DNA from: Magnolia sinica
Taxonomy: Eukaryota; Streptophyta; Magnoliopsida; Magnoliales; Magnoliaceae
Direction of reading: 5' to 3'
NCBI RefSeq assembly: GCF_029962835.1
Contig: NC_080577.1
Location: 5,456,001 to 5,520,000, forward strand
Length of the DNA: 64,000 bases
The position numbers were made by a program, and so were the translations under genes. The stretch's first letter is position 1, and each line of letters opens with the position of its first letter. Under the pieces are notes generated by a model that was given only the letters and a program-made list of their open reading frames with translations, did no database searches and was not told the origin of the DNA. Shown here piece after piece: positions 1 to 12,700 of this stretch.

Positions 1-63
1 AGAGAAAAAGTTCTCTCTAGGCCTTCTTCTTCTTTTTTTTTTTGCTAGATTGCTTTCGTGGAT

Positions 64-505
64 CTCGTCATGATGTCTGTGTTATATCCAAACCGTCCAT
101 CTATTTGATGAGCTCATATTAAGGCTTGAGAAAAAAAATAAGATAGATCTAACTATCAAGTGGACCACACTGTAAAAGGTAGTGGGGAATTGAATGTCTA
201 CCATTGAAACCCTTTCAGGGGTTAATGAAGTTTTGGATCATTATGAAATTTGTTTTTCCTCTTCAACCAGGTCTTTGTGACCCTATGAATGAACTTAGAT
301 GGGGAGGATTTCTCACAAACATCACAGTGGGCCCCAACTTAGATGGGGGAGGATTTCTAATGGTTGACCCTCATTCAACACTGTTTTCCATAATGTGGTA
401 CACTTAAGATTTGGATATACCTCATTTTTTGTCTCATACCATAAAATGATCGGAAAAAATATATGGACAGCATGGATGAAAAGCATAAATCATGGTGGGG
501 ACCAC
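64..505. repeat. Palindromic repeat, family A
   Basis: The left end carries 'TGTGTTATATCCAAACCGTC' and the right end carries the imperfect reverse complement, ending in 'GGACAGCATGGATGAAAAGC'. The interior repeats the family's diagnostic phrases: a 'gtggaccacac' block, then 'tgaccctatgaatg', then 'tggtacacttaagatttgga'. The two halves are rough reverse complements, so the whole unit could fold into one hairpin. No coding capacity is visible. It is probably a non-autonomous DNA element. Confidence 0.6.
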
Positions 506-781
506 GGACCACGATCGGCCACTGGCGGTTGGCAGGCGGAGCAGCCAATCCGTTTATGTGAAAAGGAGGGGTATTTTTGTTCTGGAATTAGTTGTCCGTA
601 CGAAGAGGACTAAGTGAGTATGTTAAGTTTTTATTGTTTCAAGAATATCCAATGGATAAAAGGTGGTGTCCACAGTCTTAAATTTCCCTATCTTTAAAGT
701 ACGGTATACCAGAGTGACCCTTTAGCTTTGGATCCTTCGTCCGTACTGGATGGCTTGCCTGTAACCGGGGTTACAAGATTC

Positions 782-1235
782 CCTGTAACCCCAGGATCTG
801 AGGGACGTACGCGATTCCTGTGTTATATCCACTCCATCCATCTGTTTCTCAAACTCATGCTATTCTCTATACCAGAAAATTATCTAGATTAGACACTCAA
901 ATGTACCACACCACAGGAAATAATGGGGTGGTAATTCCCACGGCAGAAAAGTTAGCAGGGCGTCACGTGATCTTCATGTGCTATCCAACCCGTTCATAAA
1001 GTGATTTCCTCATGCATGAAGGGAACAAATACGTATCATACTGATTCAAAGCTTCTGTGGCCTTCAAGGAGGTTTCAATAGCTGCTGTTGAATCTCCACT
1101 GTTTCTGCTGGTGTGGACCGTTTGAGTTATTTATACTTCACCTTTTGGGTTATTTCCGTAAAATGAACCAAAAAAACAGATGGACCGAGTGGATATAAGA
1201 AAAACATTAAGGTGAGTTCCACAGAGCAAGGATTG
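782..1235. repeat. Palindromic repeat, family A
   Basis: The left arm has 'TGTGTTATATCCACTCCATC' and the right arm has 'GGACCGAGTGGATATAAG'. The inner blocks match other family A copies, with diverged sequence and the same left-right symmetry. Confidence 0.55.
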
Positions 1236-1834
1236 ACAGGGAATTCCATAATCCCGGATTAGGGGTGCATACTGTCTTGTAATTTTGGAAAAAAAAAAAC
1301 AGGTGCAATTACAATTAGGATATGTATAGAGGATAAAATTGTAATTTCATAATAGTCTCGCTTCTCCGCTCGTGCGAAAGTATTCAGGAGAGCTGAAACA
1401 AATTACCGAAGCGATGTCATAAAATCGGCTTTTTTCCAGGTTTGAGATCAGGTACTTATGATGGATAAAAACTAAAGGGCAATTTTGACATTTTGCACCA
1501 ACTACGTTTTTATCTTTCTGGTCAAAACCTCGTGGGAGAGGTGGCCTTTCGGTCGAGACTCATTTGTTATTGTTGTCATTTAAGAATGGGAGATGTTTAT
1601 GTTGGGAACGGATTCGGTCAGGCATGGATAACAATGAGTTCGGTCCAGCCGTGATTTTGGGGCCACAATGATGTATATTCTGCAGACTGAGTGGATATAC
1701 CTCGTTTCAACACTTGAGGTCTTGGCATCGATCCCTAGTGGGGGTGGCTAACATGGAGTGTGTGTACTGACATGGGTGTGTACTAACAAGCTAACCCCCA
1801 AAAAATGAAAAAATAAATAAATAAGTAAAAAATT
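1236..1834. other. Intergenic, nothing recognised
   Basis: Low-complexity A runs and short AT-rich sequence. I see no coding exon, RNA gene or clear element end here. Confidence 0.5.
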
Positions 1835-2210
1835 CTCCATGCCGACGCAGTCCATCCGTTTTGCCAAGTCGTTTTAGTGCATGAGCCCAAAAACATTAAG
1901 CAGATCTAAAATCTTAGGTAGAGTACACCACAAGGAGAAGTGGTGATTTAATGCCCGTACCCTTTCTAATGTTTATTTTCCATCCAACTTATTGATGAGG
2001 TCACAGGGTCCGGGATGAAGGGAAGAAGATATTACCTTGATCTAAATTTTCCAAAGTTATTAATTGTGGGCATTCAATCACACTGTTTATTGTGGTGTGG
2101 TCCACTGAGATTTGAATCTACTTCATTTGTGGGCCAATGATTTAAAATGTGTGCTTGAAAAATGGATAGACGGCATCAATGTACAATATACACATCAAGG
2201 TAGGCCCTAC
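1835..2210. repeat. Palindromic repeat, family A (diverged)
   Basis: The unit opens at 'CCGACGCAGTCCATCCGTTTT' minus its first bases and closes at 'ATGGATAGACGGCATCAATG'. The middle has the usual 'gatgaggtcacagggtccgggatgaaggg' block. It is one of four family A units packed into the first 2.7 kb. Confidence 0.5.
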
Positions 2211-2297
2211 TATCATGACCTGACCCAATTGAATGTTAGGCTGGCCATCCCACGCAGATCAGTTGCGACAGGGATCCAACGAGATCGGTGCGACCCT

Positions 2298-2665
2298 AAC
2301 TGTGGGGCCCACCTATTGGTTTTTCAACTTATTTTAGATTATGGTCCAAAAAATGAAGTAGATACAAATAACAGGTGGACATCATAGAATTGAATTCCAT
2401 AGTTAAAAGCTTCTTAGGCCCACAAAAACTTTGGATCAAGTGTTTTTCTTTCATATACATTTGTGCAACCTTATCAACAAGTACAATGGAAAATGAACAT
2501 TACAGTAATCCTTAGGAAGTTTTAATAGTGGGCGTTTAATAATTATTGTTTCCTGTACTGTGGTATACTTGAAACCATGCCTTAAAATAATATGAGAAAA
2601 TAGATGAGCCGCGTGGAATACAATGAATACATTGAGGTGGCCCACGGTGAGGGTCGCACCCACGT
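2298..2665. repeat. Palindromic repeat, family A (diverged)
   Basis: It begins at 'CTGTGGGGCCCACCT' and ends at 'AGGTGGCCCACGGTGAGGG'. It has the family's inner 'gttgataaggt'-like and 'tgtggtatacttgaaacc'-like blocks, though the arms are eroded. Confidence 0.5.
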
Positions 2666-3769
2666 GGCTGAATCTCGGTCACAGGGAATCCGCGTCCTTG
2701 GGAGCTGCTATTTACACTCATCTATTTGATATATTCACCCATCCATTTTACATTTTGGTACCACAATACTGAATCATAAAGTATGATCCTATACATATGA
2801 ATTAAGAGCTTTCCCAGGCCCACACGAGTGTACAACGCAGCTAATGAAAGCATGCATATGGGTAAGAGATCCAGTCCATCCATCTGAGAGGGACCACCAT
2901 GTAGATGTACTGATCCAAGAATCGGATCGGTTTACTGATCAAATGGGCCTCGATTATGAAATAAATGTAAGGCTAATAAATGACTTGACGTATGATTTCT
3001 AACCCGTGCACATGTTACTAATGTCCTGGGCCACCTGATATGTGGACCATCTTTAATTTCGGGTGAGAACATCTCAGACCCACCTGAGGTGTCTGCCACG
3101 CTGTCACATGTGGCAGCGTGTAGATGGTATGCCTTGTAGTCGCGCATGTTGGCAAAGCTCGAAATGCATTCGTCTAGATAAACTGAGGGCTCCGATGTTC
3201 AGTCCCTGTGATTTATCAATAGAGAGCCATCTACGGACATGCCTGCTAGATGGGCAGTCTCGATCCAACTCCTAACATGCCACGTGTCAGGTGTTGGATG
3301 CCGAGCATCGTCTTCCTCATTCAACGTGAAGGACCCGTTGTTTGTCCTTTTTGGGAAAATTTACAATAAGACTGCCACTTACTACAGAAATTAAGTTTTC
3401 ATACCTTTTTTTAAAAGGTTTTCAATAATCTATGAAATTGGTATTTTCATTAATTTTCACTTCTTCGGATCGGTTGGCAAATCCAACTTATAATGTACTA
3501 AAGTTTATGTTCGTTGAAAATATGGGTCTCTTTCCCCAGATGCCTTCGCTTGAATTAATCCTTGAAGTGATTGTTCATTAAAATTTATTTTCATTTTTGA
3601 TTAAAATACTTTTAAAATTATTTCAAAATTATAATTCAACACTTTAAGTTTTATATAATTAAATTAATTTTTATTACTTGTTTTTCAATTTATCAAACAG
3701 AATCTAAATAATCATAGATGGATTACCTTCTCTTACATTTCTAAACAAAAGTGATGGTACAGGCAAGGG
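2666..3769. other. Intergenic, nothing recognised
   Basis: A mixed-composition stretch followed by strongly AT-rich sequence from about 3,350. A 14-base inverted pair around 'cacgctgtcacatgtggcagcgtg' near 3,100 forms a short perfect hairpin. No gene model can be supported. Confidence 0.5.
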
Positions 3770-4320
3770 GTTCAGCAGCTTGGCTGGGCCCCACTGAGAA
3801 ATTCACCATATAAGCAGGTGTCTCATCCAATGTTAGCCTGGAGACCCAAAAATCAGTTCCATCCGTTATTTGAGTGGACCACATTATTACAAACAACGCA
3901 CAAGGCAATTCTCAACCTTCAAAATGTTTTCTTTTACATGGCCCACTTGAATCATGAATAAGCTTGGTGTTTGGATCCAAGCCTAAATTTTAATATGACA
4001 TTTTTTTTAATGCACGCACACACACCCCACACACTTATGCATAGTGAAATTTCACCACCTATGGGTACTCGAACCCTTGACCTGGTGTTGAAACTCCTGA
4101 GAGCCTACCACCAAGAGTAAGGACCCAAATTTTAATATGACATTTAATGGTTCATATGATCATCCTGGTGGGTCGTATAAAATTAAAGGTAGAAGTCCCA
4201 CCTAAATCACAAGTCAGTCGTATTTTTCCTTGGGCATAACATGAGATTGCACCTCTTACTGCCGTAAAAGATATCATGTACACATTTAAGGGCGGCGTCA
4301 GTAAAATACCCCTTTCTTTC
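3770..4320. repeat. Dispersed repeat, family B
   Basis: It shares an ordered set of phrases with 5,960-6,545, 39,095-39,665 and 39,915-40,480. These are 'gggccccac...gaaattcacc', 'gtggaccacat', 'catggcccacttgaatcatg' and 'tggtgggtcgtataaaatt'. About 110 bp near 4,005-4,115 looks inserted. No protein coding is visible. Confidence 0.5.
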
Positions 4321-4679
4321 CATGTTTTTAAAGAGTTGTGAGAGGAACATTACTTTTTTAGGAACCCAATTTGATGTGCTTGAAATTCACTTTGAAAATT
4401 AAATGTGTAATCTTACAATACTCTGTGGGCAAAAAAATCAAGCGACCTTTGATTCAAGTGAGCCATGTTAAAGGAAATAATTGAGAGAGATGTCTACCCT
4501 TGATTTTATAGGCCTATGTGATAATTAATTAGAAACAATTCACTCCATCCATTAGATACCACATTAAAATTTATGCCTAAGTCTTAAACATTAGGCTCGT
4601 TTGTGATTTAGGTGGACACATAAAGAGAAATTATTTGGAGGGAGAAGACACCGTTGAGTAATGTTTCCAACATAGCGCC

Positions 4680-4833
4680 ATTGTGGTGGGCACTGTGGGC
4701 CCCACGTGCAGTATGTGTTCTATATCCACATTGTCCATCCACTTCGCCTCCTCATTTTAGGGCATGGACTCAAAAAGTGAAGTAGATTTGAAGCTTAAGT
4801 GAGCCACGCCATAGAAACAATGGTGATTGCAAC

Positions 4834-4896
<63 letters not shown>

Positions 4897-5075
4897 TGTG
4901 TTTTCCCTTCATCCAAGCCTAAGTGACCTTATCCAAGTGTTGGACAACAAACAAACATTAGAGCAGGCGTTTTGAAGGTATCAACATTGAGTGCCATTAT
5001 CCCCACTATCGTTTTGTGGTGTGATTTACTTGAGCTTTGGATCTACTTTATTTTTGGGTTCCGTAGACACCTCAC
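4680..5075. repeat. Palindromic repeat, family A, interrupted by (AT)n
   Basis: The left arm starts 'CTGTGGGCCCCACGTGCAG' and contains 'tatccacattgtccatccac'. The right arm has 'tgtggtgtgatttacttgagc'. An (AT)n array of about 55 bp at 4,838-4,891 sits where the left arm meets the middle, replacing part of the unit. Confidence 0.5.
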
Positions 5076-5959
5076 CTAAAACAAGGACATGTCACTTTGA
5101 GCTTCAACTTGACTTATATGAATTGTCTTCTGCTGACTTGGAAATCATTGAAAAATCAAACAGATCAAACTAGGAGTATACTCAATACGTGCCGAAGATA
5201 ACCAACGGACCCGATCAGATGACACCAAATCCAGTAGTGATTCGGTTACAACCGAGCATCCAAACTCCAAAACCCCTGAAACTCTCTGTACGACGCAACC
5301 GACATACAAAAATGGATAAAACTAATACTATCCATCCATGGATCACTCTCTGTATCATTTAATTCTTCCAAATAACGTTGTGTTGATGTGTAAGAAGTTG
5401 TATTTTCAAAATCATGGAAAAATACGGTCATCCCGATATATAAAATGGTTATGGTATTATTGGAGGCAAATCCTGACCAATTAGGATGATTTATAATTCC
5501 TTGTAAAGGTGGTCAAATGATCTTCCTAACAAATTTAAATTTCCTCTAATCCGAATCATAATGAGGAAGATTCAGCCCGTTTATCAAAATTATGTATTGC
5601 CAATTGATTAGAATCGAAAAAACTTTGGCTGTGGTTTAAACTAGTCAAGCGGGATCCGATTGAGATAATTTCAGTTGTAATAAAAAGTTTATCAGACGAT
5701 GTTTCCAATGATCCTAATATCATCAAAAATAGACTATTGGTCAAATTGCAAACAACCGATTTCATATATTGGACGGATGTGTTTTTGGTACACTAAATGA
5801 GGTTCGATTGAAGTGATTCTAGTCTTGTTAGAAAGCTTATTTGATCATCTTTCCAACAAGATTAAGATTTCTGAAAACGAATGAAAAATGAACAAGATAA
5901 AATTATTTAAATATTTTGTACAAAAAGATGAAAACCAAATACAACTACGTACACATATT
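5076..5959. other. Intergenic, nothing recognised
   Basis: AT-rich with no splice-bounded coding segment I could follow on either strand. It could be an old, unrecognisable retroelement fragment, but no domain was seen. Confidence 0.4.
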
Positions 5960-6545
5960 TTATATATATGAGAAATGCTCACACACAACTAGTTGGACAT
6001 TACATTTTCGTCCAACTAGTTGATTAATTCATGGACTAATTAATGCTATTTAATACCAATACAGAAAAAAGTTATTCTAAGAGGAAAAGTAGCCGGTGGT
6101 GGTGGCCCCACTATAGAGTTAAAAGTGAAATCCACCCCAACCATCAGGTGAGTCACCCTATATTAGAACGGTGAATTAAAAATTCGGCCTCATCTATGGT
6201 TCAAGTGGACCACATGATTGAAAACAGTGTATAAGGAAAACTCACCCTCCAAATTATTTTCATTCGTTTGGCCCACATGAATCATGTATGCCCCTAATTT
6301 TTGGACATTAGGCATTGATTTTTGGTGTGTCATCTTAATGGCTTGGAGTGGATTTCACATGTTTGTCATGTTGAGCTTGGGTGGGCATCTCTCCCAATGT
6401 TTCCATTGTTGTGGCTGAATTGAATCAAAGGTTAGCATGATTTTTTGGCTCTAAGCCCATAATGAGATTATGCATCTAATGATTGGAGTGAATCTTACTT
6501 ACACATCATGGTGTGGGCTGTAAAAATAGGAGGGTGGTTGTCTGC
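5960..6545. repeat. Dispersed repeat, family B
   Basis: It opens with 'GAGAAATGCTCACACACAAC' and a 'CTAGTTGGAC...GTCCAACTAG' inverted pair, the same start as the copy at 39,095. It continues through the family phrases 'ccaaccatcaggtgagtcac' and 'cacatgaatcatgtatg'. This is the clearest full-length copy on this side of the window. Confidence 0.55.
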
Positions 6546-6659
6546 GCTGCGGCACCACTCTATTACAGAGATGAATACCACCAGGGATGAGTGATTTCAA
6601 GTCACAAAGGTTGGTCATTCCGATGGAGGCGAATTGCGTACTGATTAACTAAGTACCCT

Positions 6660-7105
6660 AAGCTTCCTGAGTAAACTCTATAGGGCCCATTCATGCATTT
6701 TATCTACTCCGTCCATCCATTTTCTCAGGTAATTTTAGGGCTTTAAACAAAAAATGAAGCATATGAAAAGTTAAGTCAGACCACACACTGGAAAAAAGTG
6801 TGAATTGAACATTTACCGTTGAAAAGTTCTCGAGAGCAATAGAAGTTTTAGATCAAGCTGATATTTGTGTTTTCCCTTCATCTATGTCTGTGTGATCCTA
6901 TGAACAGGTTGGATGACAAATAAACATCAATGGAGGCCTTAGAAAGGTTTCAACGGTGGATATCAATATTTCCACTGTTTCCTGTTGTATGGTACATTTA
7001 GGCTTTGTACATGCTTCAATTTTGGGCTTAACTCCTAAAATGATCTGGAAAAACAGATGGACAGCATGGATAAACCACATGCATTCATGATGGCCCAACT
7101 GAGTT
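6660..7105. repeat. Palindromic repeat, family A
   Basis: The left end reads 'GGGCCCATTCATGCATTTTA' and the right end 'TGGATAAACCACATGCATTC', reverse-complement partners. The inner part contains 'tgtttgtgtgatcctatg'-like and 'aacatcaatggaggcc'-like blocks of the family. Confidence 0.6.
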
Positions 7106-7299
7106 TACTCAGTATGATAAGAGGGTACTGAGTACCTCATTATACAATCCTAATTCCATACCGAATGGACCTACCATGGTGTTAATTTGAAATCCAGTTC
7201 CACCATCAAGTGGATCACCCGATGTTATATCAAGGGGACTTAAAATCAATCCCAACATGATTTATACGTTTTATCCATGCCGTCCACACATATTATATG

Positions 7300-8470
7300 T
7301 AAGTAATAATTACATTATATATAAAAGAAATATATATAAATAAATAAAAATCAATATCTGCATGTTGTCATGAGGGAAGAAAATAATAATATATAAAAAC
7401 TACCTCCACGCCCACAATTCAGGGCAAGCACCCATAACACAACTCGAGGTATTGGCGGGGGGGGGGGGGGGGGGGGTGTGGTGGTCCGCAACATGAGTCG
7501 ATGCCTATATAAGGCACCCGGGCCACATAGGAGAGAAAGAGGCTAAATCAAAGGGAGGGAGAAGCCAAGGTAGAGAATTTAAGTAGATAAAAAGAAACAA
7601 AGAGTAAGAGAGAGAAAATAGAGAGTAGAAAGAAATATAGAAAAATATAGAGAGGGTCTGAAGGTTGGAGTTTGCCTAGAGGTATTACTCAAAGTAACTT
7701 AAAGATTTCCAACGTGCCGACATGCTACTCAACATAGGATACAAAAATGGCCATCAAATGAGTCAAAAAAGTTAAGAATTTGTCCATTTATATTTAATTT
7801 GCATTCCACTCCACACATTTCAATTACATTAATTACTTCCACATTTTGTTCTGTATTATTTTCCATCTTCCATTTTTTTACTTTATTTGCCTGCCCAGGA
7901 TTTTAAATCATGTGAAGTAAGGCTAGTTAGCATTTTATCTTATTTACTATTTTTACTTTATTTGCCTACCCATGACCACTTTACTTTGTGATGTAAGGCT
8001 AGATAACTTTTTTTTCTATATCTGACTGTCCAACCCACATGGGTTATGCGAAGTATGGTCAAGTATAAAATGTTAAAATTTCATTAAATTCTTAAAAATT
8101 GCAAATCTTGTAAAGTAGAGACCGCACATTGTGAGAGTGGAAAAAGAATGCTTAAACCCTTCTTTTTCCGTCACTGAGTTCCTTACGCAGAATCTATGAC
8201 CGCAGACCAACCATGTGAGTCACTTGAGTTGGAAATTTATGAGATTCCCTAACTCCTAAGTGATTCTATGGTTCCTAACCGACCGTAGATTTTATGCTTC
8301 ATTTAGCTAATGACGACTCCAAATCAAATGTAATTTTATACCTCATTCAATAGCACATATCGCCTACAGTAATAAAAATCAATACAAAAGCCGACAAAGC
8401 AAGGGCACCGCTACGCACTTGCATGCGTATGGGGGAGGCGTTCACAGGTTCTTTCCCTAAAATAAGCTAT
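7300..8470 (+). mobile_element. LTR-retroelement remnant (Tat/Ogre-like, uncertain)
   Basis: A TATA box at 7,506-7,513 is followed by a purine-rich leader. Near 8,305-8,330 'TGACGACTCCAAATC' resembles the tRNA-Arg-type primer site of Tat/Ogre Ty3 elements, and a 'gggggaggcgttcacag' phrase common after such LTRs follows. A run of 20 G lies at 7,457-7,476, upstream of the TATA box. I could not fix the element's ends or find a partner LTR. It is an old, partial fossil. Confidence 0.4.
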
Positions 8471-9776
8471 ACAAACATAGACAACGTAGATATAAAATAC
8501 ATACATGGATAGAAAATACATATATCTTGTTGGACCCCACAACCCCAGCACATCAACGCACTGCTGCTGAGGTGGCGTTGGTAACACCAACTAATTAATC
8601 CATGTCCGATTTCGCGGAAGCATTACGGTGGAGCCCAACCAAACCGTAAATTCTATATTGTATATGTAGGTTTTTTAAAAATAAAAAATAAAAAAATTCT
8701 TTGTCTGCTAACGGTAGCATGCGTTACCATATCATCTTTCTCACTAACGTGACACTTTTAAGGAATCACTACCATGAAAATGATGGACCCCACCGTGAAT
8801 CCCAAATTCTCAAAAATCAGGATGATCTGATCACCAGGTGAGCCAAAACTGTATGTTGATTCAAACCATCAGCTGACCATGATTCAAACGGCGTGGCCCA
8901 TCTAAAGAGTGGACATCCTGATTTTTGTTTCAGGTGATCTTGATGGGAGAGCCCATCTTTTGCATGGTTCTGATGTCACACAAAAGTTGCAGGAGAGATG
9001 GTACGGTCCCACATGTCGTAGTACCTCGCATGTTAGGCGATCGGTTCACTCTCTCTCAGAGTAATTTGGAAATAGTGGCTCTTTTTTATTTTTATCTTTA
9101 CGGCAAGTGATTTTATTTATGCTGGTAATGACCAAAATATCGCTGTGTATTTTAAATTTGACCGTTTTATATTTCCATTTTTCATATTTCAGAGAAGGGA
9201 AGAGAGTTACAGCGCGGTTGGACGGACGGATTTTCCAACTAAAATCATATGATTCTTGCATGGGATTCCATGCACTTCCACCCCTGACTAGAAAGGCTCT
9301 GAAAATCCCCTCGAAAGCACTGCAAAAACTCCCAAAAACAGCACCCAATTTCTCCATTCCTCTGCAGACCCAGTCCCACCATAATTTTTCAGTTATTTTT
9401 TTTTCATGGAGTTTTGAGCTCAAAACCCACCAAATTTATCTGGGTATCATTCATTTTAGCAGATTTTTTGGTAGGAGCTGAGGAAACAGTTGGTGTCCTT
9501 TGCTTGGGGGCCAGTACTGTTTTCTGGCGGGCAGCAATGGTCACTGTCATGATTTTCTTTGGGTGTTGACTCTCAAAGGTGCATCTAATCAGACATCCTC
9601 CTTTTCTGAGGATGATTTTGATCAGCTCCTCACCACCCAGAGATTGTCATTGAGTTTTGTTGGGTTTTTCTTTTGAGGCTTGGTTTTTTGGTTGAAAGAG
9701 GGTTGGAGCTTTGCTTGTTTTCTTGGGTTGCAAAGTTCAAGAAGAACACAATAAAAAAAAAGCAGATCTTAGTCAG
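8471..9776 (+). promoter_or_regulatory. Upstream region and 5' leader of the polygalacturonase gene
   Basis: The first coding ATG is at 9,777. The 500 bases before it are T-rich and CT-rich, as in plant 5' leaders, and precede a coding exon of only 18 bases. I cannot fix a TATA box or start site by eye. An open frame of about 125 codons exists on each strand around 9,050-9,480, but neither resembles a known protein. No other gene is seen here. Confidence 0.35.
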
Positions 9777-12700
9777 ATGAAGAGATCTGTAACTGTAAGT
9801 TCCTTGGCTCCTCTTTTTTTTCTTTTTTTCCTTTTTTTCTTTTTCCTTTCTTTTTTCTTTTAAAGAAATTTTCGTGTTGTTTTTGGTTTGGAATTATTGT
9901 TCTAGGTGTATGAGTCTTAGTTTATGGATCTGATGGAAAATGATTTCTTTGATTTAAAAATTTTTCTTTTTCAGCTTTTCTTGGTTGGAATCTATATTAA
10001 GAAAAATAAGGGTGGATCAATGAAATTGTGATTTTATTTATTTATTTTTATTTTTGCCTTTTGATGCTTTTGCTTTTGCTTTTGCGTTCAGTTAAACAGA
10101 TCAGCTTTTCACATGATTTTTGATTGGTAAATATAACTCTCTTTGCCAGGATAGAATATGCTTCAATTGGGTTTTGTTTGTTTTTTGTTGTAGTTTATTT
10201 TTTTTGCAATCCATACGTGTCCTTGTTCTTTTGGTAGGGGAAACCAAGTTTCGAGAGTAACCTGATGCTTGTGAAACTGCCATCCAAAATAGACCACATT
10301 AATGGAAAATAAAGCCCATCCGCATAGATCTCATACTTCTATGAGCTCGAGAATGAAAATGTTGAAGATTTCAAAGCATTACTGCCTTTTTGGTTTTTAT
10401 TTTTTCTCCTGATTTCTAATGATCTATTGCTATGCGGGAATTGGGATTTTGGTATCGATCCAAGTTTAATTTTTCTTTCAGCTGCTGGAAGTGCTTCTGG
10501 TACTTGCATTTATCAGTGAGGCTCCATGGGCAATCAGTGGCAGCTTAGGTTGCAAACCATCAAGGTCAAGGGCTTTCCGACCCCACAGCGTCAGGATAAC
10601 TGAATTCGGTGCGGTTGGAGATGGGATCACCCTCAACACGAACGCATTTCAGAATGCAATATTTTACCTTCGTTCATTCGCCAATAAGGGTGGTGCTCAG
10701 CTTTTCGTGCCGGCTGGAAAGTGGTTGACTGGGAGCTTCAACCTTATCAGCCATCTCACATTGATGTTGGATAAGGAGGCGGTGATTCTCGGATCAATGG
10801 TAAGCCTGCCTTTTTCTTCCCGTTCTTGTAGCATGTCCAGCTATTTAGTGCGTGGAGGTTGGTTTAAGGGGCTGCGGTTGGATAGAACTGCAATTGTTCA
10901 TTTCAATAACGGCATTTGAATGCCCTATCAAGTTGAATTGCAATTATCAGTTGACCCGATAGAATTTACTTTCACAAGCATTAGTATTGAGGGATTGAGC
11001 TCCAAATTGCAATTGTGTTACTTTCAAGATGGACTTGGAACTTGGAAGAGGAAAGAAACTGCATTTTGCGAGGGCTTTTCTCATTCCAAATGCTAGGAAG
11101 CATGATCACATTTTGGTCATTTAGCCCTTATGTAGACTGACTGTTTGCGCATCCAAACACAATCCAAAAGAGTAAATAGTCAAAATGGTGCTGGTGCCAT
11201 TCCATTCCTAACGAGGGACTTGCACCTAAAAGTGCAATTATTCTTGTTTCGAATCCGACATGAAATGCATGGAATTGCAATTATGGGTTAAATTGCCATT
11301 ATGAATTAAAATAGTGAAACCATTGTTATGGTCATTTCCTCCATAATGAATCGAATAAAAGTTCAATTAATCATCCAAACAGACTCGAACAGAGTTGCTT
11401 GGTTTGTGTTTAGTTAGATCTACACAGTTCAATATTCGCTGAATTCCCATGAAACTGAGATACACTACAGTGGCTGATAAGTTCATTGACTTCATGGTGG
11501 TATAAGAGCAAATTTTGATATTAGAGTTTGTACTGAAGAACTTGAAATTAATGGCATATTTACTAATTAAAAGAAAAACTAATGGCATGGCCATCTTTCA
11601 AAGATAATCTAAGAGTCTAGTGACATATCTGAACCGTTGGTTAATGACATAAGGACAACTTAATGATCAGAGAGGGTCAATACTAGGCCCTCTGAGGCAG
11701 GCCCAAATTTTACAGAATTCAATTAGCTAACGAAGGTTTGATTTCCAGGACTCCGGAGATTGGCCGGTTGTTGATCCGTTGCCCTCATACGGTCGTGGGA
11801 GGGAGCTACCTGGTAGAAGGCACCAAAGCCTCATTTACGGGGACAATCTAACTGATGTCATAATAACAGGTTAGTGATGTTAGAGAAACCACCTCCCACA
11901 TGCATGTTCTGTTTTTTGTTTTTCCCCTTCTTTTGCCATTTGTGTTTTCTGTTGTCTTAATTATTTGGTTTGTATGAGAATTGTAAAAGAACATGTGGAT
12001 GCCATGGTCAATATGAGTGACTTGATGCTGATGACTGACTTTGATTATTTTGGGTTCAGGTGACAATGGAACCATTGACGGGCAAGGTAGTGTCTGGTGG
12101 GATTCGTTTAGAAACCACACTCTGGACTTCACTCGACCGCATCTTGTTGAGTTGATGCACTCGAAGGGTGTCGTTATCTCGAACTTGACTTTCTTGAACT
12201 CGCCATTTTGGAACATCCACCCTGTATACTGCAGGTTTGTCACCCCCAAAAGGGTTTATTGCCTTTCTCTTCCTTGCTCGTCGACTTTTGAGTTCATTAA
12301 TAGATGGATGAGTGGAGTTTTTGTGTAAGGGGATAGTTGAGACTGTTTTTGCTGGATGTACAGCCAAGTCCATATTCATGATGTTACGATCCTTGCCCCC
12401 CTCAATTCACCAAATACGGATGGGATTGATCCAGGTGAGAAAATGAGTTTTAGAAACTTACAGTTTTATGTTTTCCCAATCAAGTGAAAATGCCATTTAG
12501 TTATTCAAAAACAAGAACAAATTCTGGTCAAGAAATGTTGTTGTTCAGCGATGTAATTTCTTCTCTTGAAAGTAGTACATTTTTACTCCTAAATTGGTTA
12601 TGAGACCTGCTCAGGCTACTTGAATCCTAGTCTCTCTCCCAATGTCATGAAATTCTACATGAACCACTCAAGAATAGGATGCTGTAGAATTTCATGACTA

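Noticed and set aside
9046-9481. Overlapping frames of about 125 codons on opposite strands
   Set aside because: Neither has a recognisable domain. The region fits the leader of the polygalacturonase gene better.
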